This document shows, piece after piece, positions 47,255 to 55,829 of a stretch of DNA of 64,000 nt. Both the position numbers and the translations under genes were made by a program. Within the stretch, counting starts at the first letter, position 1. Every line of letters begins with the position of its first letter. The notes beneath the pieces were generated by a model, which saw nothing but the letters and a program-made list of their open reading frames with translations, did no database searches and was not told the DNA's origin. Source of the stretch: Vescimonas sanitatis (GTDB lineage Bacteria > Bacillota > Clostridia > Oscillospirales > Oscillospiraceae). Location: NCBI RefSeq assembly GCF_049060325.1, contig NZ_JBMGPW010000001.1, positions 462,393-526,392 of the forward strand. The letters are read 5' to 3'.

Positions 47255-48301
47255 ATGAATTACAAGGGCTTTCATCAACTGCAATGGGAGGACCGCCTGG
47301 TCATTGAAAAGATGCTCAAGGTGGGTGACAGCAAGGCCAAGATCGCTGAGGCGCTGGGCGTGTGCAAAAAGACCATCTACAATGAAATCAAACGGGGATG
47401 GACCCAGCAGATGACCTCTGACTATGAGTTTATCTGGTGCTACTGCCCGGAGATGGCGGAGCGCAAATACCAGGAAAACCTCCGGGCCAAGGGGCCGGAC
47501 CTCAAGATTGGCAATGACATTGACTTTGCAAACTATGTGGAGCAGAAAATTGTGGAGGAGCACTATTCTCCCGCCGCTTTGTTGGCAGAGCTCAAGGCAA
47601 AGCCGCCCCAGTTTGACACCACGGTCTGTGAGGCCACGCTCTACAATTACATCTACCGGGGTGATGTGTTCCTGGTCCTCAACCCGGAGCACCTGCACGA
47701 AAAAGGCCGCCGCCACTATGGTGAGAAATACGGTGAACAACGGAACGCCGCCAGAGCTGCCAAAGGCCCCCGCATTGATAAGCGTAACCCCATCATCAAC
47801 TCCCGCACTACTTTTGGCCACTGGGAGATGGACAGCGTGATGGGCACCGTGGGCTCCAGCCGGGCGCTGGTGGTGCTCACGGAACGGCTCACCAGGGCGG
47901 GCATCATCCTCCCGGTGCCGGACCATACCGCCGCCAGCGTGGTCCGGGCGCTCAATGGTCTGGAGCGCCGCCTGGGCAAGGACTTCTACCCCATGTTTCA
48001 GAGCATCACGGTGGACAATGGCTGTGAGTTTCAAGACTACGATGGTATGGAAAAGGCCTGCCGCCGGAAAGGAAAGCGTACCACCGTTTACTACTGCCAC
48101 CCGCACGCACCACATGAGCGTGGCAGCAACGAGAACATGAACAGGATAATAAGGCGGTTTTTCCCCAAGGGCACCAACTTTGATGAGGTGCCTATCTCAG
48201 AGATACGCCGGGCAGAGGAGTGGATGAACAACTATCCACGGGAGGTGCTGGGGTGGCAGACAGCGGCCACCCTCCTGCGGAGCTACATGAGCGCCTGCTG
48301 A
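47255..48301 (+). CDS. IS30-family DDE transposase, presumed prophage recombinase
   Basis: 348 residues, ATG 47255 after gaggagggt. N-terminal HTH (KVGDSKAKIAEALGVCKKTI then YNEIKRG), then CPEMAERKYQENLRAKG. Catalytic core: GHWEMDSVMG (Asp 193), SITVDNGCEF (Asp 254), HERGSNENMNRIIRRFFPKG (Glu 293), all as in IS30. No inverted repeats flank the gene within 50 bp on either side, so it is not an independent IS copy. It is the last gene before the right att repeat and no other recombinase occurs in the prophage, so it is the best candidate for integration and excision. Confidence 0.88.
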   Translation: MNYKGFHQLQWEDRLVIEKMLKVGDSKAKIAEALGVCKKTIYNEIKRGWTQQMTSDYEFIWCYCPEMAERKYQENLRAKGPDLKIGNDIDFANYVEQKIVEEHYSPAALLAELKAKPPQFDTTVCEATLYNYIYRGDVFLVLNPEHLHEKGRRHYGEKYGEQRNAARAAKGPRIDKRNPIINSRTTFGHWEMDSVMGTVGSSRALVVLTERLTRAGIILPVPDHTAASVVRALNGLERRLGKDFYPMFQSITVDNGCEFQDYDGMEKACRRKGKRTTVYYCHPHAPHERGSNENMNRIIRRFFPKGTNFDEVPISEIRRAEEWMNNYPREVLGWQTAATLLRSYMSAC

Positions 48302-48375
48302 TCTGCCGCACAATAAAGCTGAACGCCGGAGCCCTCGGAGGCCACCGGCGCTGTTGTCATGCCAAAATGCAGAAA

Positions 48376-48420
48376 AACGCACAAAACAAGCCGCAAATAG
48401 CACGGCTAATTTTGTGCGTT
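48376..48420 (+). promoter_or_regulatory. Nested inverted repeat near the right prophage end
   Basis: Outer perfect 11-bp arms (48376-48386 with 48410-48420) enclose 5-bp arms (48389-48393 with 48403-48407). No T-run follows, so terminator function is weak. It lies 46 bp inside the right repeat and could be a transposase binding site or structure at the end. Confidence 0.5.
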
Positions 48421-48465
48421 CATACAACTTTACAAGTTTATTGTAATTTATTCTTGACTTTTTGC

Positions 48466-48481
48466 GGCGGGCTACCTAAAA
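48466..48481. repeat. Right attachment repeat of the prophage (attR core)
   Basis: Identical to 3146-3161 over 16 bp. The last AAAA is also the first arm of a host terminator stem (48478-48497), so the insertion site lies at the edge of a host terminator. Confidence 0.85.
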
Positions 48482-48500
48482 TCTGATGTGAGATTTTTTA
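48478..48500 (+). terminator. Small host hairpin at attR
   Basis: AAAATCT, GATGTG, AGATTTT then TTA: a weak A/T-rich terminator overlapping the att repeat. The rest of 48482-48635 shows no gene. Confidence 0.5.
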
Positions 48501-48635
48501 TTTTAAGCGTTTTAAGACCTGCGGTTGCTTTAAAACCTTTTTATCCATGATAAAAGCTTCTTGTTCTTTGTTTTGCCCGCTCTATTCTCTAATACATAAA
48601 CCCGGCTTCAAGTCAAGTTATTTTTTCATGATCGG

Positions 48636-48682
48636 AAAAGTGAAATGCCGCGTGCCCAATAGGCACACGGCATTCCACTTTT
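48636..48682 (-). terminator. Glutamine synthetase III terminator
   Basis: A 21-bp stem with two imperfect pairs (48636-48656 with 48662-48682) and a 5-nt loop, 77 bp after the stop of the leftward glutamine synthetase gene. The arms end in AAAA/TTTT, so it can work in both directions. Confidence 0.8.
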
Positions 48683-48758
48683 CAGGAGAGAAAGTACCCC
48701 GTTTGCAAGGGTACGGAACCACAGGGCCTGGCGGAGCCCGGTGGGATCGGAAGCAAAG

Positions 48759-50855
48759 TTACTCCACGCCAAACAGCAGATCGCCGTAGGTGGGGAACGG
48801 CCAGCAGCCCTCGGCCGTGCGCTGCTCGGCCTCGTCACAGGGGGCGCGCAGCGCCGCCATCTTGGGCAGCAGCACGTCGCGGACCATGTTGGCGCTCTCG
48901 GTCACATCATCGATCTTATGGAAAGTGGCCAGCGCGGCAGCCAGGTCCTCCACGGCAGCGTCGATGTCCTCTACCAGATCGGACAGGCGCGTGACAAGCG
49001 TCGTCTCATAAATGCCGGACACCACCGGCGCGATGGACTTCTTTACGGCGATATCCTGCGCCAGCTTAGAGGAGAACTTCTCCACGGCAGGCAGGATCTG
49101 ACGGCGGGCCATATCCACCATCGTTTCGGCCTCGATATTGACGATCTTGCGGTAGTTGTCCAGCGTGATCTCATAGCGGGAGCGTATCTCCGCCTCGGAC
49201 ATGACCTTCAGGGACGTGAGCATTTTTACGTTCTTCTCGTGCAGCAGATAGGGCATAGCGTCCGGCGTGGTACGCAGGTTCAACAGGCCGCGGACCTCGG
49301 TAGCCTCCTTGATCCAGGCATCGTCATAGCCGTTGCCGTTGAAAATGATGCGCTTGTGGTCCTTGATGGTCTGCCGGATCAGACTATGCAGTGCTGCGTC
49401 AAAGTCCTTGGCCTTCTCCAGCTTGTCCGCGTACTGACGCAGAGACTCCGCCACGGCGGCGTTGAGCATAATGTTGCAGCAGGCAATGGAGTTGGCGGAG
49501 CCAAGCATACGGAACTCGAACTTATTGCCGGTGAATGCAAAGGGCGACGTCCGGTTCCGGTCGGTGGTATCACGCAGGAACTTGGGCAGCACATGGGCTC
49601 CCAGCTTCATCACGGTCTTTTCCGTGCCGCTGTACGGCTCATCCTTCTCGATGGCATCCAGAATAGCCGTCAGCTCATCGCCCAGAAAGATGGATACCAC
49701 CGCGGGCGGCGCCTCGTTGGCGCCCAGACGGTGATCATTGCCGGCGGTGGCCACAGAGATGCGCAGCAGGTCCTGATAGTCATCCACCGCCTGAATAACG
49801 GCACACAGGAACAGCAGGAACTGGGCGTTTTCGTGGGGTGTCTCACCGGGAGTCAGCAGGTTCACGCCGGTATCCGTGGCCATAGACCAGTTGTTGTGCT
49901 TGCCGGAGCCGTTGACGCCGTCAAAGGGCTTTTCATGCAGCAGACAGACCAGCCCGTGGCGGGCAGCCACCTTCTGCATGATCTCCATGGTCAGCTGGTT
50001 GTGATCGGTGGCGATATTTGTGGTGGTGTAGATGGGCGCCAGCTCATGCTGGGCCGGGGCCACCTCATTGTGCTCCGTCTTGGCCAGAATACCCAGCTTC
50101 CAGAGTTCCTCATTCAAATCGGCCATATACTCCGCCACACGAGGCTTGATAGCGCCGAAGTAATGGTCGTCCATCTCCTGACCCTTGGGGGGTCTGGCAC
50201 CGAACAGCGTACGGCCGCAGAAAATCAGGTCCTTGCGCTTGCGGTACATGGCGCGGTCCACCAGGAAATACTCCTGCTCGGGGCCGACAGAGGTGCGAAC
50301 ACATTTGACATCCGTGCTGCCAAACAGCTTCAGGACACGCATGGCCTGCTTGTTCAGGGCCTGCATGGAGCGCAGCAGCGGGGTTTTTTTATCCAGCGCC
50401 TCGCCACCGTAGGAACAGAACGCCGTGGGGATACACAGTGCCTTGTCCTTGATAAAAGCGTAAGAGGTAGGATCCCAGGCAGTGTAGCCCCGGGCCTCGA
50501 AGGTAGCACGCAGGCCGCCGGAGGGGAAGCTGGAGGCATCCGGCTCACCCTGGATCAATTCCTTACCAGAGAACTCCATGATAACGCCGCCATCCGGCGA
50601 GGGGGTAATAAAGCTGTCGTGCTTCTCGGCAGTAATGCCGGTCAGCGGCTGGAACCAATGGGTAAAGTGGGTCGCGCCGTGCTCGATGGCCCAATCCTTC
50701 ATGGCATCCGCCACCACATTCGCTACCTGGTTGTCCAGGCTTCCGCCCTCGTCAATGGTCTTCTTCAGGGAAATATAGATGTCATGGGGAAGGCGTGCTT
50801 TCATCTGTCGGTCGTCAAATACCAGTGTGCCGAAAATGTCCGATACGGTTTTCAT
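48759..50855 (-). CDS. glnN: Glutamine synthetase type III
   Basis: 698 residues. ATG 50855 is preceded by ggggtgg; a GTG nine bases earlier overlaps it. Type III hallmarks: length near 700, SVGPEQEYFLVD, EVAPAQHELAPIYTTTNIA, VNGSGKHNNWSMATDTGVNL and RNRTSPFAFTGNKFEFRMLG. It makes glutamine from glutamate, ammonia and ATP as a dodecamer. It is transcribed away from the glutamate synthase operon, and its leader has a terminator, suggesting shared nitrogen control with the ANTAR regulator at 55830. Confidence 0.95.
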   Translation of the reverse strand: MKTVSDIFGTLVFDDRQMKARLPHDIYISLKKTIDEGGSLDNQVANVVADAMKDWAIEHGATHFTHWFQPLTGITAEKHDSFITPSPDGGVIMEFSGKELIQGEPDASSFPSGGLRATFEARGYTAWDPTSYAFIKDKALCIPTAFCSYGGEALDKKTPLLRSMQALNKQAMRVLKLFGSTDVKCVRTSVGPEQEYFLVDRAMYRKRKDLIFCGRTLFGARPPKGQEMDDHYFGAIKPRVAEYMADLNEELWKLGILAKTEHNEVAPAQHELAPIYTTTNIATDHNQLTMEIMQKVAARHGLVCLLHEKPFDGVNGSGKHNNWSMATDTGVNLLTPGETPHENAQFLLFLCAVIQAVDDYQDLLRISVATAGNDHRLGANEAPPAVVSIFLGDELTAILDAIEKDEPYSGTEKTVMKLGAHVLPKFLRDTTDRNRTSPFAFTGNKFEFRMLGSANSIACCNIMLNAAVAESLRQYADKLEKAKDFDAALHSLIRQTIKDHKRIIFNGNGYDDAWIKEATEVRGLLNLRTTPDAMPYLLHEKNVKMLTSLKVMSEAEIRSRYEITLDNYRKIVNIEAETMVDMARRQILPAVEKFSSKLAQDIAVKKSIAPVVSGIYETTLVTRLSDLVEDIDAAVEDLAAALATFHKIDDVTESANMVRDVLLPKMAALRAPCDEAEQRTAEGCWPFPTYGDLLFGVE

Positions 50856-50880
50856 GTGTTCCACCCCGATCTTTTGTAGA

Positions 50881-50931
50881 TTTGGAAAATAGAAAAAGGC
50901 GTCAGGAAGCCCGCAGCTTCAAGACGCCTTT
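50881..50931 (-). terminator. Leader terminator of glutamine synthetase III
   Basis: Nine-bp arms (50895-50903 with 50923-50931) with an inner GAAGC/GCTTC stem, then TTTTTCTATTTT on the minus strand, all between the promoter and the ATG. This is an attenuator layout. Confidence 0.75.
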
Positions 50932-50947
50932 GCCTTTGATGTGCGAA

Positions 50948-50976
50948 ATTATAGGCGGTTGTGACGGATTTGTCAA
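50948..50976 (-). promoter_or_regulatory. Promoter of glutamine synthetase III
   Basis: TTGACA (50971-50976) and TATAAT (50948-50953) on the minus strand, 17-bp spacer. It starts a leader of roughly 85 nt. Confidence 0.82.
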
Positions 50977-51010
50977 TCAGCTTTTTACACAATTTTTGGC
51001 GTTTTATTCA

Positions 51011-51039
51011 TTGACTTTATGCACATCTGATGCTATAAT
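51011..51039 (+). promoter_or_regulatory. Promoter of the glutamate synthase operon
   Basis: TTGACT (51011-51016), 17-bp spacer, TATAAT (51034-51039). Divergent from the glutamine synthetase promoter 35 bp away. Confidence 0.82.
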
Positions 51040-51061
51040 GCCGAACCATGATGAGCAAAGG

Positions 51062-51107
51062 CGTTCATCCGAGCAGGACATTTGTCCCTGCCGGATGGGC
51101 GTTTTTT
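51062..51107 (+). terminator. Leader terminator of the glutamate synthase operon
   Basis: Ten-bp arms (51062-51071 with 51092-51101, two wobble pairs) enclose GCAGG/CCTGC and are followed by TTTTTT. It lies between the promoter and the first start codon (51190), so the operon is probably controlled by antitermination. Confidence 0.75.
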
Positions 51108-51189
51108 GCTTTCCGGGGCGGCTTTTCAGCGGATCACTCCATGGAACGGCTGGAACCTACGGAAGCACATAAAGAAAGGGTGAGAAACT

Positions 51190-52281
51190 ATGAAGCTGGA
51201 GGGACAGGTACGCATCCCATCCGGGTGCGCCATTTCGGCGGTCATTTCCCGGGAGGGGCGGCGCATGACCGGTGAGGACATCATCAGGAGCATGGTCCCC
51301 ATGCATGATCGGTCCAACGGTCTGGGAGGCGGCTTCGCCGCCTACGGCATCTACCCGGAGCACCGGGAGGAATACGCCTTCCACATCTTTTTTGATGATA
51401 ACACCACCCGGCGGGAGTGCGAGGCTATGCTGAAGGAGGGATTTGAGCTCGTAGACGCGGAGCTGATCCCCATCCGCATCATCCCGGAGATAACGGACAT
51501 TCCCCACATCTGGCGGTACTTTGTGCGGCCCCTTAATTCGGTACTGGCACGGCTACAATTAGACGAAAAGGAATTTGTGGCACGGACGGTGATGGATATC
51601 AACACCAAGCTGAAGGGCGCATACGTGTTCTCCAGTGGAAAGAACATGGGGACCTTCAAGGCCGTAGGATATCCCGAGGATGTGGGACGCTTCTACCGCC
51701 TGGAGGAATATGAGGGATACAGCTGGACGGCCCATGGGCGCTATCCCACCAATACCCCCGGCTGGTGGGGCGGCGCGCACCCCTTTTCCCTGCTGGACTG
51801 GTCCATCGTCCACAATGGAGAGATATCCTCCTACGACGCCAATCGGCGCTGTATTGAGATGTATGGCTACAAATGCAATCTGCAGACGGATACGGAGGTC
51901 ATCACCTATATTGCCGACTATCTGCTGCGGCGTCAGGGGCTGACACTGGAGGAAATGGCGTCGGTGATCGCGGCGCCCTTCTGGAGTACCATACGCACCA
52001 GAGAGCCGGCCGCGGCACGGCAGCTGACCTATCTGCGGACCATATACCCCAGCCTGCTCATCACCGGACCATTCTCCATCATTCTGGGGTTCAACGGCGG
52101 ACTGATGGCGCTGAACGATCGGCTGAAGCTGCGCTCCATGGTAACGGCGGAAAAGGACGACAAGGTATTTATCGCCAGCGAGGAGGCCGCTATACGGGTC
52201 ATGGCCCCGGATGCGGAGAACCTGTATGCGCCTATGGGCGGCGAGCCGTTTATCGTGAATGTGAAAGAAGGTGCCTATTGA
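51190..52281 (+). CDS. Glutamate synthase amidotransferase domain protein (GltB N-terminal type)
   Basis: 363 residues, ATG 51190 after aaagggtgag. Class II glutamine amidotransferase features: IPSGCAISAVI near the N-terminus (catalytic Cys probably exposed after processing), the core RYPTNTPGWWGGAHPFSLLD with SIVHNGEISSYDANRR, and NLQTDTEVITYIADYL. It would release ammonia from glutamine for the synthase subunit encoded next (1-bp overlap). In most bacteria this is the first domain of GltB; here it is a separate gene, as in archaeal-type split synthases. Confidence 0.88.
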   Translation: MKLEGQVRIPSGCAISAVISREGRRMTGEDIIRSMVPMHDRSNGLGGGFAAYGIYPEHREEYAFHIFFDDNTTRRECEAMLKEGFELVDAELIPIRIIPEITDIPHIWRYFVRPLNSVLARLQLDEKEFVARTVMDINTKLKGAYVFSSGKNMGTFKAVGYPEDVGRFYRLEEYEGYSWTAHGRYPTNTPGWWGGAHPFSLLDWSIVHNGEISSYDANRRCIEMYGYKCNLQTDTEVITYIADYLLRRQGLTLEEMASVIAAPFWSTIRTREPAAARQLTYLRTIYPSLLITGPFSIILGFNGGLMALNDRLKLRSMVTAEKDDKVFIASEEAAIRVMAPDAENLYAPMGGEPFIVNVKEGAY

Positions 52282-53786
52282 TGGCTCTTGACTACATCAT
52301 ACCAGAATTTGAAGTGGTACGAAACGACGCACGGTGCACCCGCTGCCGCATCTGCGAATCCCAGTGCGCCAACGGCGTGCACACCTATAACGCGGATGGG
52401 AAGGTCATGGTCAGCGACGAGAGCAAGTGTGTCAACTGTCAGCGCTGTGTGTCCTTCTGTCCCACTCACGCCATTAAGATCGTAAAAAGCGACAACTGCC
52501 TGCGTGAAAACGCAAACTGGTCCTGCGCCACCATCAAGGAGATATACAAGCAAGCGTCCACCGGCGGCGTGCTGCTGAGCTCCATGGGCAACCCCCAGCC
52601 CCTGCCGGTGTACTGGGACCGCATCCTCATCAACGCCTCACAGGTGACGAACCCACCCATCGACCCCCTGCGGGAGCCCATGGAGACGCGGGTATTCCTG
52701 GGCAAGAAGCCGGAGACCGTCCGGCGGAATGGGGACGGCAGCCTGTGCACCGAGGTACCGCCGCAGCTGGAGCTGTCGGTGCCCATTCTGTTTTCGGCTA
52801 TGAGCTATGGCTCCATCAGCTACAACGCCCATGCGGCGCTGGCCAAGGCTGCCCGGGAGTTGGGCATCTGCTACAACACCGGCGAGGGCGGACTGCACCG
52901 GGATTTCTATCCCTACGGCGCCAACACTATCGTACAGGTGGCCTCCGGCCGCTTCGGCGTCGATGAGACATACCTGAACACCGGCGCGGCCATCGAGATC
53001 AAAATGGGCCAGGGTGCCAAACCCGGTATCGGCGGACATCTGCCCGGCGCAAAGATCGTGGGCGACGTGTCCAAAACACGGATGATACCAGAGGGCGCGG
53101 ATGCCATCTCCCCTGCTCCGCACCACGACATTTACTCCATTGAGGACCTACGGCAGCTGGTGTACTCTCTAAAGGAAGCCACGGCGTACAAAAAGCCGAT
53201 CATCGTCAAGGTGGCGGCGGTACACAACATCGCCGCCATCGCCAGCGGCATCGCCCGCAGCGGTGCGGATATCATCGCCATCGACGGCTTTCGGGGCGGC
53301 ACCGGCGCGGCGCCCACCCGAATACGGGACAATGTGGGTATTCCCATTGAGCTGGCGCTGGCAGCGGTGGACCAGCGGCTGCGGGACGAGGGCATACGCA
53401 GCAGCGTATCCCTGATCGCCGGAGGCAGCATACGCTCCGCTGCCGACGTGGTCAAGGCCATTGCTCTGGGCGCGGATGCCTGTTACATTGCCACCGCGGC
53501 ACTGCTGGCCATGGGGTGTCACCTGTGCCGTTCCTGTCAGACAGGCCGGTGCTGCTGGGGTATCGCCACACAGCGGCCGGAGCTGGTAAAGCGTCTGGAC
53601 CCCGAGGAGGCCGCGGCGCGGCTGGTAAACCTGGTAACCGCCTGGAAGCATGAAATCAAGGAGATGATGGGCGGTATGGGCATCAACTCCATCGAGGCGC
53701 TGCGGGGCAACCGGGTCATGCTGCGGGGTATTCACCTGAACGAAAAAGAACTGGAAATTCTGGGAATTGCCCACGCCGGTGAATAA
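52281..53786 (+). CDS. Glutamate synthase FMN-binding domain protein with N-terminal ferredoxin domain
   Basis: 501 residues; ATG 52281 overlaps the previous stop (TGATG). Two 4Fe-4S motifs at the N-terminus: CTRCRICESQCANG and CVNCQRCVSFCP. The synthase barrel follows: ILFSAMSYGSISYNAHAALA, NTGEGGLHRDFYPYGANTI, KMGQGAKPGIGGHLPG, DGFRGGTGAAPTRIRDNVGI, ALGADACYIATAALLAMGC. A Cys cluster CHLCRSCQTGRCCWG matches the 3Fe-4S site. It makes glutamate from 2-oxoglutarate and ammonia using reduced ferredoxin or a partner reductase; no GltD gene is nearby. Confidence 0.9.
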   Translation: MALDYIIPEFEVVRNDARCTRCRICESQCANGVHTYNADGKVMVSDESKCVNCQRCVSFCPTHAIKIVKSDNCLRENANWSCATIKEIYKQASTGGVLLSSMGNPQPLPVYWDRILINASQVTNPPIDPLREPMETRVFLGKKPETVRRNGDGSLCTEVPPQLELSVPILFSAMSYGSISYNAHAALAKAARELGICYNTGEGGLHRDFYPYGANTIVQVASGRFGVDETYLNTGAAIEIKMGQGAKPGIGGHLPGAKIVGDVSKTRMIPEGADAISPAPHHDIYSIEDLRQLVYSLKEATAYKKPIIVKVAAVHNIAAIASGIARSGADIIAIDGFRGGTGAAPTRIRDNVGIPIELALAAVDQRLRDEGIRSSVSLIAGGSIRSAADVVKAIALGADACYIATAALLAMGCHLCRSCQTGRCCWGIATQRPELVKRLDPEEAAARLVNLVTAWKHEIKEMMGGMGINSIEALRGNRVMLRGIHLNEKELEILGIAHAGE

Positions 53787-53851
53787 GGTCTGTCGAAAAA
53801 GCGATATTTATAGGAAAAATAATGGAAAACACTCGAAAGGAGTGGTACAAT

Positions 53852-54574
53852 ATGGACTTCATAGAGGCAAGTGGTCTGTCCTTCTCTCAACTGAACGAAA
53901 CGATACGCCACGCCGGGAAGGAATGCCGTATCTGTGCCTGCCAGGGCCAGCGGTTCATCGCCGCCGGTATGAGCAGCAAACGGCTGGAGATCGACGGCAT
54001 CCCCGGCAATGCGCTGGGCGCCTATCTGGGCGGCGGTTCTATTACCGTAAACGGCAATGCACAGGACGCGGTGGGCGACACCATGAGTGCCGGACGCATC
54101 GTGATCCACGGCAGCACCGGCGACGCTGCGGGGTACGCCATGCGGGGCGGTGAGATATTTATCCGGGACAATGCGGGCTACCGCGCCGGGATACACATGA
54201 AAGCCTATAAGCAGTATAAGCCGGTGATCGTCATCGGCGGGCGGGCCGGCAGCTTTCTGGGCGAATACCAGGCCGGCGGGCTGATTTTGGTGCTGGGCCT
54301 GCACACCGACGGCCGGCCGATAGTACACTTCTTCCCCTGCACAGGAATGCACGGCGGAAAAATGGTTTTCCGCGGCGATGTGAGCAGCATACGGTTTCCG
54401 GATCAGGTCACGCTGCACAACGCCACGGCGGAAGATATGGAGGAGATCACACCCTATGTGCGGGAGTACTGCCGTCTGTTTGACCGTGACGCGGAGGCGA
54501 TGCTCCGCGACAACTATACCGTTATCACACCGGACAGCAAAAACCCCTATCAGCAGATGTATGTAGCCAACTGA
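53852..54574 (+). CDS. Glutamate synthase GXGXG domain protein (GltB C-terminal type)
   Basis: 240 residues from ATG 53852 with aaaggag upstream. GIPGNALGAYLGGGSITVNG, GDAAGYAMRGGEIFIRDNAG, and VIVIGGRAGSFLGEYQAGGL are the right-handed beta-helix GXGXG repeats that form the C-terminal domain of GltB. As a separate protein it completes the three-part synthase with 51190 and 52281. Confidence 0.88.
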   Translation: MDFIEASGLSFSQLNETIRHAGKECRICACQGQRFIAAGMSSKRLEIDGIPGNALGAYLGGGSITVNGNAQDAVGDTMSAGRIVIHGSTGDAAGYAMRGGEIFIRDNAGYRAGIHMKAYKQYKPVIVIGGRAGSFLGEYQAGGLILVLGLHTDGRPIVHFFPCTGMHGGKMVFRGDVSSIRFPDQVTLHNATAEDMEEITPYVREYCRLFDRDAEAMLRDNYTVITPDSKNPYQQMYVAN

Positions 54575-54590
54575 GAAAGGCAGGAGCACG

Positions 54591-55799
54591 ATGGAGTACA
54601 CAGTGGATGAGATCAGGCAGTTTACGGCGGAGGAGGATGTAAAATTCCTGCGTCTGGCCTTCTGCGATATTTTCGGCAGCCAGAAAAATATATCTATTTT
54701 GCCGGATGAGCTGGACCGGGCCTTCAGCTACGGCATCGCTTTCGATGCCTCCGCTGTGCCCGGCTTCGGCGACGAGGTCCACTCGGACCTGTTCCTGCAT
54801 CCGGACAGCAGCACCCTCTGTATGCTGCCCTGGCGGCCGGATCACGGCCGAGTGGCGCGGATGTTCTGCCACGTGCTGCGGCCCGATGGCGCCGCCTTCG
54901 AGGCCGACTGCCGCGCGCTGCTGCGTCAGGCGGTGGCGGACGCGGAAGCACTGGGCATCCGTTTCTCCTTCGGCACGGAGATGGAGTTCTATCTCTTCCG
55001 CCGGGACGAAAACGGTGAAGCGACCCACATTCCCTACGACAACGCAGGATACATGGACATCGCACCGGAGGACAAGGGCGAGAATGTGCGGCGGGAGATC
55101 TGCCTGACGCTGGAGCAGATGGGGATACGACCGGAGTGCTCTCACCATGAGCAGGGCCCCGGGCAAAACGAGATCGACTTTCGCTATTCCGATCCCTTGA
55201 CGGCGGCGGATAACGCCGTGACCTTTAAGGCTGTCGTCAATTCCGTGGCGGTGCGAAACGGCCTGGCAGCCGACTTCTCTCCCAAGCCGCTGATGGGACA
55301 GCCGGGCAACGGGATGCACATCAACATCTCCGCCAAGAGCCGCGACGGCGCAGAGGTAATGCCGCAGATCATCGCCGGTATTCTGGCCCATATTGCCGAG
55401 ATGACGGTGTTCCTGAACACGCGGGAGGAGTCGTATCACCGCTTTGGCAGCAGCAAAGCACCGCGATATATCTCCTGGTCCAGCGAAAACCGCAGTCAGC
55501 TGATACGCATCCCTGCCGCGCAGGGCGAGTACCGCCGCGCGGAGCTGCGCTCTCCCGATCCGCTGTGCAGCCCGTATCTGGCCTTTACGCTGCTGATCCG
55601 CGCCGGCCTGGACGGTGTAACGCGGCAGCTGGTGCTGCCGGAAGCCGCGGATGTGAATTTCTACACGGCGGCTAACGACGTAAAGGCACGCTTCCACACG
55701 CTGCCGGAGACTCTGGAGGACGCCAGATCGTTGGCTGCATCCAGCGCATTTATCGCAGAGCACTTACCCAAGACGATCATACAGCAGTACACCCACTGA
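54591..55799 (+). CDS. glnA: Glutamine synthetase type I
   Basis: 402 residues, ATG 54591. Type I motifs: RLAFCDIFGSQKNISILPDE, SFGTEMEFYLFRRDENG (first metal Glu), GPGQNEIDFRYSDPL, GQPGNGMHINISAKS (catalytic loop His), and YRRAELRSPDPLCSPYLA. It is about 40 residues shorter than usual GlnA at 443. The genome thus has two glutamine synthetases of different types within 6 kb. Its operon position suggests control by the ANTAR protein encoded next. Confidence 0.9.
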   Translation: MEYTVDEIRQFTAEEDVKFLRLAFCDIFGSQKNISILPDELDRAFSYGIAFDASAVPGFGDEVHSDLFLHPDSSTLCMLPWRPDHGRVARMFCHVLRPDGAAFEADCRALLRQAVADAEALGIRFSFGTEMEFYLFRRDENGEATHIPYDNAGYMDIAPEDKGENVRREICLTLEQMGIRPECSHHEQGPGQNEIDFRYSDPLTAADNAVTFKAVVNSVAVRNGLAADFSPKPLMGQPGNGMHINISAKSRDGAEVMPQIIAGILAHIAEMTVFLNTREESYHRFGSSKAPRYISWSSENRSQLIRIPAAQGEYRRAELRSPDPLCSPYLAFTLLIRAGLDGVTRQLVLPEAADVNFYTAANDVKARFHTLPETLEDARSLAASSAFIAEHLPKTIIQQYTH

Positions 55800-55829
55800 G
55801 CCGGTCTGCTTTGGAGAGGAGGGACGCAT

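Larger units (their letters stand above)
3146..48481. mobile_element. Complete-looking myovirus-type prophage with DGR and IS30-type recombinase
   Basis: About 45.3 kb between 16-bp direct repeats. Nearly all genes read rightward: replication and nucleotide metabolism, then packaging, head, contractile tail (sheath and tube), baseplate J, fibres, a diversity-generating retroelement, holins and endolysin. A small lysogeny module and an IS30-type transposase close the right end. All modules needed for a particle are present and I see no broken core gene. No tyrosine or serine integrase is present. Gene order and products of the tail region follow the PBSX/Xkd plan. Confidence 0.92.

Noticed and set aside
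47203..48420. An independent IS30 insertion sequence
   Set aside because: No matching inverted ends or short target duplication flank the gene; its place beside attR and the lack of another recombinase favour a phage gene.
3146..48481. CRISPR arrays or rRNA-like repeats within the prophage
   Set aside because: No regularly spaced direct repeats were seen; repeat blocks found are the origin-like hexamers, DGR repeats and att repeats.
50881..51107. Classical ANTAR two-hexaloop targets in both nitrogen leaders
   Set aside because: The terminator stems are clear, but loops of six bases with A at 1 and G at 4 could not be found; antitermination is inferred only.
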